DNA of 64,000 nt from assembly GCA_030512295.1 (NCBI GenBank), contig JAULSR010000006.1:496001-560000 (forward strand), read 5' to 3'. Position 1 is the stretch's first letter, and each line of letters opens with the position of its first letter. The DNA comes from Bombardia bombarda. Its lineage: Eukaryota > Ascomycota > Sordariomycetes > Sordariales > Lasiosphaeriaceae. The notes under the pieces are model-generated. The model did no database searches and was not told the DNA's origin. It worked only from the letters and a program-made list of their open reading frames with translations. Positions 56,001 to 64,000 of this stretch are shown here, one piece after another. The position numbers and the translations under genes are program-made.

Positions 56001-57946
56001 CCGAACAGGCGCGTCCAGAACTCGATCCACAACCTGCTGGCTGATGTTGGACGAGCACACCCTCAGGCATTGGTTTATCCTTTAACTGTAGCCATGAAGT
56101 CGTGGCATAACCTACGTCGCCAAAAGTCTGCCACGCAAATCATGGATAGTATGCGTCAACATAGCGCCAAGCTCGTAGAGCAAGCCCAGATTGTCAGTCA
56201 GGAGCTGATTCGTGTTGCTGTTTTATGGCACGAGCTATGGCACGAAGGTCTCGAGGAAGCCTCCCGACTCTACTTTGGCGATCATAATATTGATGGCATG
56301 TTTGCAGCCCTTGATCCACTGCATAATCTGCTCGAGTTAGGCCCACAGACTCTCAGAGAGGTTTCATTCGCTCAGACATTTGGACGCGACTTGAGCGAGG
56401 CGCGTGACTGGTGCCGCCAATATCAAGACAGCCAAGACGTGAACGACCTAAATCAAGCTTGGGATCTCTACTACCAAGTGTTCCGTCGCATCAGCCGTCA
56501 ACTCCCTCAGATGACGTCGCTCGAGCTCACATACTGCTCGCCTAACTTGCTGAGTGCTAAGGATCTCGAGCTTGCTGTGCCTGGAACATATCACAGTGGC
56601 CAGGATATCGTCAGGATAATGTCCTTTGATGCCACGTTCAGCGTCATTAGCTCCAAACAACGGCCGCGAAAACTGGATATTGTCGGCAGCGATGGCAAGA
56701 CCTACACGTTCTTGCTGAAGGGTCACGAGGATATTCGTCAAGATGAGCGTGTTATGCAGCTCTTTGGTTTGGTCAACACGTTATTGTCGAACGACTCTGA
56801 GTCCTACAAGCGGCATCTCAATATTCAACGCTATCCAGCAACTCCGCTCTCTCAGAACTCGGGTCTTCTCGGCTGGGTACCCAACAGTGACACAGTTCAC
56901 CAACTGATCCGCGAGTACAGAGAGTCAAGAAAGATCTTGTTGAATATCGAGCACAGAATCATGCTCCAAATGGCTCCGGACTATGACAACCTTACGCTTA
57001 TGCAAAAGGTTGAAGTCTTTGGCTATGCCCTCGATAATACAACGGGTCAGGATCTTTACCGCGTGTTGTGGCTGAAGAGCAAGAGCTCAGAGGCATGGTT
57101 GGATAGAAGAACAAACTACACGCGATCCCTTGGCGTGATGTCGATGGTGGGCTACATCCTTGGCCTGGGTGATCGCCATCCTAGCAATCTGATGCTTGAT
57201 CGGATCACGGGCAATATCATACACATCGACTTCGGCGACTGTTTCGAGGTGGCGATGAAGCGGGAGAAGTACCCGGAGCGGGTGCCGTTCAGACTGACGC
57301 GCATGCTCACGTATGCCATGGAAGTTAGCAATATCGAGGGTAGCTTCCGCACTACGTGTGAACATGTGATGAGAGTCTTGCGCGACAACAAGGAGAGTGT
57401 GATGGCTGTTCTTGAAGCAGTAAGTTCTCCCTTTCATGTGTTTTTGTGCCTGGACAAATTAGCTAACATTTCATCTAGTTCATCCACGACCCGCTACTCA
57501 CGTGGCGTCTTACAAACCCAGCCAGTCCACCAGGACCGAACTTCAATTCAGAACGAGAGGCAGCCCTGATCGGACCGCAAGCCCCACGGGCTCGCCGTCC
57601 TTCAATTCTAGACGCGCCTATGCCCCCAACCGAGTTCCTCGGCGCCCACGGTGGCGCAGATGGCCTGACGGGTGCGCCACCTGGAACGCGTGCGAGAGCT
57701 CGCACGAACTCGTCGGCTCTTATACCGGGCAGCCTGGCCAACGGAAATGGAGTGAATGATATGGTCGAGGTGCAGAATGCACGTGCGGTCGAGGTGCTTG
57801 AGCGGGTAGAGCAGAAGCTCACCGGTCGTGACTTTAAGCCCGAGGATGAGCTGAACGTCACGGACCAGGTTAACAAGCTCATTATCGAGGCGACTAAGCT
57901 GGAGAATCTGTGCCAGCATTATATTGGATGGTGCAGCTTTTGGTGA
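50099..57946 (+). CDS. tor: TOR serine/threonine kinase
   Basis: Central nutrient-sensing kinase of TORC1/TORC2. Five exons: 50099-50163, 50262-50332, 50410-52787, 52941-57419, 57479-57946; 2486 aa (sum is a whole number of codons). The N-terminal half is HEAT repeats (e.g. GLRDPRHLIRATSAETVSA, PSVAATVLQAIGHLCTVGG). Then comes the FAT region (LPIDIRVLGREAARCHAYAK, MKRYSPDRAFFGAILALHRN). FRB: GLEEASRLYFGDHN, then DLNQAWDLYYQVFRRISRQ; the Ser, Trp and Phe that contact FKBP-rapamycin in other TORs are kept. Kinase: LKGHEDIRQDERVMQLFGL, GLLGWVPNSDTVH, catalytic GLGDRHPSNLML and IHIDFGDCF. The FATC end is KLENLCQHYIGWCSFW. Between kinase and FATC is a fungal linker (residues about 2360-2440). The start is MSLTREQAASALEQ; the three 5' introns put the first 45 codons in small exons. 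Confidence 0.98.
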
Positions 57947-59390
57947 GGGACCTGACTTGTGGTCTATAGAAGAAGAAAGAGCGCTGGTAACGCAAAATGG
58001 CGTGGAGGAGATTTGAGATTTTTCGCTCAAGCATAGATAGCAGTCGCGTGTCGTATGTAGTCAGTCAGTCAGGTTTGGCTCGTTACAGCTTTGGATTTTG
58101 TTGTTTACCTAGACTTAGTTGGAGGGGAGGGAGGTTAGAACTTTTGGAGCAGTATTATAGCAGGTCAGGTAATCAGTCGGGTAAGCCGGCGTTGCTGAAG
58201 TATGTCAGCAAGAAAAAGAGATGAAATATATTACTAGAGGGATTTCAGAGATCATCATGTGCTATAGTACCAATAAGTTCAAGTTGGTTGTTTTGTTAGC
58301 AGCGGCCACAGGCAACCTCTATGCATTCGCGTGCATGTGTTGGTGACATGGATCGATATGCATTGATGTAAATGGTTCTCGTTGTACTTTGTTTAGGTTC
58401 AGTCAATTATTGTCGGTCAACATTCTTATTATTAATGCTCTTTATGCGCGTTCGCGGGCGTTGCATTTGTTGTTGTTTAGATTGCTAACTAATATGTAGG
58501 TTTGGATACTATTAGCTAACTTAAGGGCATTAGTAGCGTACTACTCGTTGATTATCTTGTTGAAGTAGGTATAAAATGTGTTAATTTAATTATTTATTTA
58601 CAAAGAACGACACCGACAACGATCATATCATGGATTAAGGTACTCGACATAGCATACATAAAGCCACGGAGGTAGTAGTGATATAGTATTTAAATATTGA
58701 CATAAAGGGCTAGGTTTGACTAAGAAAGAGGGAGACGCCAGTTGCCAGTTGCCAGTTGCCAGATGGGGAAGCAGTCAGATGGTTCAAGCAGTAAGGAACC
58801 TGCAACAGTTGGATCCGGGCGTCAAGCTTCTATCCTCACTGTTTCATCCACATCTAGACCTGCATGCAGATATGCTACTGGAATGTATGCGCATGTACAC
58901 CTTGTCTAACACCAGGAGACACATCTCCCGTATGGTCGGTGATCGATGCTAGTGCTCGACTCTGGGTGTTTCTCTCGTTTGGCTGCAGGTAGAAATGGGG
59001 CAGATATACCTGGGCAGCCATCGAAAGCTCCAGCATCCCTGGAAGGGATACACCCATTGGGTGTTTCTCTGCATGTGGTGTCTCTGCTGGCACATTCCAC
59101 CTCGTTTGTCTCTCTAAGAATGGAGTTGCCTCACGATCCATCCAGCTGGCAAATCGGCACCGTGAGTCTTTGTACAAGTAAGATCCGAGCTATACTCTGA
59201 TTGACAAAACAAGGGTTCCCTGAAAAGAGCGCCCGAAGCTCCGTGGCGCCCATCTCCTTGGCTGATTGGACGTGGCTTGCCGGCTTCGCACGACAATAAC
59301 GTCACGGGAAACCCTTGTGTGGTAGTGGCTGGCCAAGATGGGAAATGGCAACTATTTGGAAACAAGCCCTTGCATATCCAAAGACTCGAC
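57947..59390. other. Convergent region, 1.4 kb
   Basis: 3' flanks of TOR (+) and the transcription factor (-). Much of 58200-58720 is AT-rich. A TTGCCAG-type triplicate (GCCAGTTGCCAGTTGCCAG) lies at about 58738-58761. Short frames at 58716-59200 have no motif. No gene seen. Confidence 0.4.
58738..58761. repeat. GCCAGTT short tandem repeat
   Basis: Three copies of the 7-base unit GCCAGTT. Confidence 0.65.
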
Positions 59391-62300
59391 TCAGCCAAGT
59401 CCTTGGTTTGAAACAATTCTCCCAAGCGGTGTTCTGTCCCTAGGCTTTTCAATGAGGTCTGCGTAGCTTTCCAGACCAGCGGCCATGATGCGGACAATCT
59501 CAAAGATGTGTGCCCCCTTGAAGGTCTCGGCCCATAAGCGAATGACAGCAGAGGCGAGCTGTCTGAGCTTGGTGCTGTCAGTTGCCGACATGTCGATCGA
59601 TCGGGAATCGTGGTGATGGTTGTGACCGCCCGGGCCCGACAGTGAAGGATCGATGGGTACGGCGAATTCAGTCTCATCCAGCATGCGACGAACGGTATCC
59701 AAGAGATTCTTCTCCTCGTGAGACGGTGGCTGTTCGGCTGGGCCAATCGATGCCAAAGTCATCAGCCACTTTGCAAGCAGTACGGCGCACTCGAGGTTAC
59801 AGACTAGATGCACAACATGTTAGAATTTTTACGCGAAGTTTACCAAAATGTGTATACAAGAAGACTCACGGGAATGCTGCATGCTCCACTCCAGAGACTT
59901 GGTCCTCGCGACGTAGTTAACACCTTGCTTGACCAGCATGGACAAGGCATGTATGGCCTGTATGACAGCGCGGCAAAGGCGCTGGCTACGCACGAGCAGC
60001 GGGGCGTCACCGAATGAGGATGCAATCAGGACATGATCGCGGGTCTCAAGGCTGCGACTGGGGCTCAGATCAGTATGTAATCTGATATAAGCAAGCCTCA
60101 ACAGCGCCGTCGAGTTAAATGCAACAGGTCCCCCAGTTAGGTTATCTCCTGCGGCTCCTTGTGGCGGTCCAGGCTCGTTGGCACGAAGCTGGCGATGTTG
60201 CTCGAAACCAACAGTCCACAGGCGAAGGGCCTGGCTGACTTCTTCAACGTCTTCCATCTTCAGGCCTCTGTGTATGTCAAATGGAGAAAGACTGGCAAAC
60301 GATGTTTGCTTAAGCATGAATATGTGCTGAATCAAAGCGTGGATAAGGACGTAGTTTCCCAGCGATGTAACGGGAGATGGTGGTCCTTGGGAAGGGCGGT
60401 TGAGCAGCCGCGAGAAGGCGTCTTGGAGGGGAATTTCGATGTGGGGATAGGACTGCCGCGCTTCTTGCCATTGCCAGGCATTTTCGGCCCTCCAAAGTCT
60501 GGATGGATTTGGCAGGTAAAGGTGCAGTTCTGATGTCAAGAGTAGTGGAGGCGTGTTATATGCAATGCTGCAGAGGTTGAAGAAGCAGTAGGCAATAAGC
60601 TTAGTACGTGTGCCTGCCTCAAGTCGAATCCAGTTATCCCAATCCGTTGCCTGATTCGGCTCCGCTATGAGGCCCTCCTCACGAACCAAGAGCGCAAGCA
60701 AGCTCTGTAAAGATAAAGCTTCGTGAAGAATGGCTTTCGCACCCCAGAGCCCAACGGCAAAGAGAAGAAGTAGAGATTGTATGGTCTCGAGCCGTGACTG
60801 GGGGGTATTCGGAGAGCTAGAAAGGTCAGCTACCACGACTTTGAACGGAGAGAAACATGACAAGTCTTACTATGGTTCTCGGTGCGTATCTTGAGTCATG
60901 GGGCGGTCTTGGTGAACCGATGGAAATGAATGCCGAAATCCAGAGCTCGGAGATGGTCTCGTAGAATGCGGACTGTAGGCAGCAGAAGTGGGAAGCAGCC
61001 CGTGGACTTCGTGACTGTGTCTGCGTCGGATTTGTTCCAATGCCACAGCCTTCGCAGCATACCACAGCGCATGGCCTCGGTTGGTTTCAAAGCGATATTG
61101 CGCGCCAACGGCGAGAATTGCCAGGAGTAGCTCTGGTGAAAGATCGGTTGGCGAGAGGGTGGGTAAATGCAGAAATGGCAGATGCTCATGGAATCCGCTT
61201 ATATAGCCCTCTAAAAATCTCGTTAAAGTGTGTCGTGAAGGAAACACAAAGTCGTTAGGTAGAACCGAAGAAAACTCGTCCAGCCGGTTCTTAATAACAG
61301 TGTGATCCATAGCCGCTATCCTCCAGTTCGGAGCCCTCATGGCATCTCCGTGCATCATGGATCCTCCTTCAGACGCATCTCGAGGGTCGGGCTGTAGGGA
61401 TGGAAATCTGGAAGGGAATGTTGATGATGGTTTAGATGGCCCTCGAGCTCCCAAATCACCTCCCTGGCGAGGCCACATGCTGCCAAACCCCTGTTCCACT
61501 TCCAGAGATGGCGGCAGAAAATGAGATGATGATCCGTAATCATCCAAGAAAAGATTGTAGTCGTCAAAGGTAGTGGGTGGAGGCTGCGCAGAATAACCGC
61601 CCGGCATGACTCCCGGGTCTTGCTCTCGCACACGGTCTCCATACGACATGCTCTCGTGGTAGGCCTTGACTGGTAGATCTGAGGGCGCCTGGGCAAGGCC
61701 TTGCATCATGGTCGGTTGCATGTTATTGACTTCGCCGGCTGAGGCGAGATGAGTGGCGGCATCCGAGAGCAGGTCCAGGTTGCATGCCGGCGCTCTGGTT
61801 GTGAGGCGCGGGTCTGGGATTAGGGGCGAGACTACAGAAGACTGCATAGGTTCTGTCTTATAGTGTGTTTGCGGCGGTCCTTGCTGCATGCCGAGCATTT
61901 CAGTATCGACGTGGTTGTCGGAGGTGCCGGTAGCGGCGCCTCCTGAGGATGGCTTGCGCGGCCTGGGGCCATCCTTGTTGCTGTTGCTGTTGCCCTCATT
62001 GAGATGGACAAGCTTCTCGTGGCGGACAAGGAGATCACTGATGTCCATATAAGCATACTTTGTCAGACGGTGTGGGAGTGGGTTCTGGTTGAGGGTATGA
62101 GGGAGTGTATGTGGCAGAATATCAAGAGATAGGGCGGAAGAAGCTGGGTGCCAGGCAGGCTAGGGCTACCTAGGTATCAAGGAAGGAGGGGAGGTGACCA
62201 GTAGTAGATGGTGAGTGGTGGAAGCACAGCCAAGCGCCCAAAACGCAGATAACTCACACAAATTGGGGGGCACAAGAATGGGGTCAGACTCACCGTCGTC

Positions 62301-62580
62301 CAAACGTTTTCCCACATCGGTCCCAGGCGCACGAAAACGGCTTTTCTTTGGTATGAGTCCTCTCGTGCCTCTGCACATGCTCCACACGCCTAATATGACA
62401 TTGCAATGTAAGCTAATATGAAGTAAAGGAGGTGGATGGGGTGTCTTGTTGCCTGACTGACCTGAAGCGTTTGCTGCAGTACTGGCACGGCAGGGTCTTT
62501 GGTTTCTGGTGGCGGGACTCCCCATTCTCGTCGGCAATACTGGAGGGAGCCGGAGCCTCGATTGACTGCAGTGGCAGCAT
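59391..62580 (-). CDS. C2H2 zinc-finger plus fungal-specific transcription factor
   Basis: Predicted nuclear DNA-binding regulator. Five exons in minus order: 62580-62462, 62389-62294, 62037-60871, 60816-59870, 59803-59391; 913 aa (sum is a whole number of codons). Two C2H2 fingers are assembled from three exons: CQYCSKRFRRVEHVQRHERTH and CAWDRCGKTFGRRDLLVRHE with KLVH; the linker THTKEKPF is standard. After a disordered Ser/Pro/Met-rich middle comes the fungal-specific regulatory domain (RFLEGYISGFHEHLPFLHLP, LLAILAVGAQYRF, LLLLFAVGLWGAKAILHEAL, TKLIAYCFFNLCSI). This is the C2H2-plus-Fungal_trans architecture known in filamentous fungi (e.g. amidase/AmdX and stress or metabolism regulators). 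It ends LGRIVSNQGLG. Start: MLPLQSIEAPAPSS; an upstream in-frame extension is longer but less protein-like. Targets unknown. Confidence 0.9.
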
Positions 62581-64000
62581 GGCGTCTGAGAGGCTTGCCT
62601 GACTGGATTGGGGTATCGGAATGGGTAATGTACGAAAAAAAAGTCGCGCAGGCTGAGAAGTGGGGGATGGAGATGGAGGAGATGGGGAAAGGGGAAAGAA
62701 AGGGGAGAGCAGCCCAGATCGAGCTGGAAGGCGGTCAAGGGGTCCCCAAGGAGGGATATGTTTTGCGGGGTGCCTCGTGTGAGCAGATGGGTAAATCAAG
62801 AAGCACAAATCATCCTCGTCTTGTATGTAATATTCAGCCCTGGGATATGTTTGCAGAGCCAAGAAGAAGCTTAGCTCTCTTGCCTCGTTGTGGTTACCCC
62901 CTCGTTTGCCTGGGATGAGTTTAGCGCACTCGCTGCTCACTGGTTCCTCCCTCTAACCACCCAGGTTTGTGGTAATTTCTAACGGTCCCCTTCCGTCCCC
63001 TGGCGCATCTGCACAACAATCGCAGAGCTTGGACGATGCTGGCCCACGGGAGGATGGTGGACGAAATACAGGCGGCAAAGAGGTTGATGTCGGGCGACAG
63101 CTTAGAAGTTCAGAACTACCTGGTAGGTAGGTGGTCTGGAAGAGGTCGGGAGGAATAGAGTTGCGAGCGGGGAAGCAAACGCGAGCAAACTGGCAGCCAC
63201 TATGACCGACAATGACACAATAGAAGCACGACAGAAACAGCAGACAGCAGACAGCGGGACTGAAGTTTCTAGTAGCTAGATTGCAGATTGTAGACCCCTG
63301 TGGGGCTTTAGTCTGAGAGTTTGGGGGTGGCGTGAATGGGCGTGTCTGTCTCCAAAGAGCGTTGAGCAATGTGGTGCAGTGCGGTGCGATGTGGTTGGTG
63401 GTGGTGGAGGAAGAGGGTGGTGAAGGGGTGGTGTGGTGGATGTCGACGTCAAATTGGCAAAGTCAAAGTCAAAGTCAAAGTCAATCGACCCGAGCGACCG
63501 ATCCTTGGCGTTTCTATCCAAAGTTCAAGATTGGGTAAATGCGGGCGTACAAACGCCGCGTGAGGAGGAAGTAAAAAACGAGGTACGAAGTATTCAGTAA
63601 GGTAGATGGAGGAAGAAACGGGGAACGGGACGCGGAGATGCAGAAGCGGGGAATACCTAGACAGACAATAGTCCAAGCAAAGTAATAAGGGGGGGGCGGT
63701 AGGCCAGGCACAAGCGAGCGAGGCGCGCAGCCTGCAGCAACAAGAGGAGAGAGAGGAGGCGGGGAAGGGGGACTCGGTAGCCGGAAGAACCAGGTGGGAA
63801 AGAGGAGAAAGACGTGTCCCAGGTAGCAGTTGCCCTGTTGTGCTGCCCTGCCGTGCTGCACCTGCCATTTACTTTATTCCCGTCTGTCACAAACGTCCAA
63901 AACGCCTACTCGAATTTTGGCGAGATATCCATTCGCCGATAGCTTATCTACAGGAAAGCTGCGTGTTTTTCTATCTATCGTGTCGTTCTGTGTATCGCCA
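62581..64000. other. Upstream region of the transcription factor, right edge
   Basis: Promoter and probably long leader of the gene at the left. Open frames on both strands lack motifs. A short CAAAGT repeat lies at 63458-63483. No gene supported. Confidence 0.4.
63458..63483. repeat. CAAAGT hexamer repeat
   Basis: About four copies of CAAAGT in a row. Confidence 0.7.

Overview
This window is nuclear DNA of a filamentous ascomycete (Pezizomycotina; Sordariomycetes is my best guess from overall character, not from a search). The evidence is many short introns (mostly 50-100 nt, GT...AG with CTAAC/CTGAC-like branch sites), loosely packed monocistronic genes on both strands, a CFEM/PTH11-type receptor, ascomycete laccase signatures, a fungal C2H2 regulator and a complete TOR kinase with FRB and FATC domains. 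I see no operons, bacterial signals, phage, CRISPR or long transposons. Gene models below were spliced by eye; for most multi-exon genes the exon lengths sum to a multiple of three.

Layout, left to right. 0.8-2.6 kb: PTH11-class CFEM receptor (+). 4.9-6.6 kb: DHA1-type MFS transporter (+). 7.8-9.9 kb: F-box protein with a C-terminal Cys/His module (-), including an apparent GC-AG intron. 12.2-14.6 kb: UFD1-domain protein with TRAF/XAF1-like zinc fingers (+). 14.93-15.07 kb: a two-exon, 24-residue metallothionein (-). 16.6 kb: Gln-rich small secreted protein (+). 17.7-18.1 kb: small conserved-looking helical protein (-). 18.45 kb: intron-containing tRNA-Leu(AAG) (+). 18.9-20.6 kb: secreted rhamnogalacturonan lyase (-). 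22.3-22.7 kb: ribosomal protein S28 (-). 23.9-26.0 kb: GH71 alpha-1,3-glucanase with nine exons and no signal peptide (+). 26.6-28.8 kb: mitochondrial ABC1/ADCK (UbiB) kinase-like protein (+). 29.3-30.5 kb: holocytochrome c synthase (+). About 31 kb: a tRNA-derived SINE-like element (-). 31.7-32.5 kb: Cys-flanked, LEA-like repeat protein (-). 33.8-35.6 kb: RRM nucleolar protein (+). 36.3-39.0 kb: two-TM disordered membrane protein (-). 41.5-43.9 kb: laccase with two microexons (+). 44.2-45.4 kb: GCIP/cyclin-D1-binding-like protein (-). 46.0-47.8 kb: glucosidase II beta subunit ending in KDEL (+). 48.2-49.1 kb: Rtf2 (-). 50.1-57.9 kb: TOR kinase (+). 59.4-62.6 kb: C2H2 plus fungal-specific transcription factor (-).

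The genes do not form one pathway or an obvious secondary-metabolite cluster; most are ordinary housekeeping genes (TOR, RPS28, Rtf2, HCCS, glucosidase II beta, UbiB-like) mixed with secreted carbohydrate- and phenolic-active enzymes (PL4, GH71, laccase), a membrane receptor and a transporter. The most interesting items are the tiny metallothionein, the Cys-flanked LEA-like repeat protein, the SINE-like element with competing hairpins, the GC-AG intron that joins two zinc-ligand motifs, and the laccase microexons.
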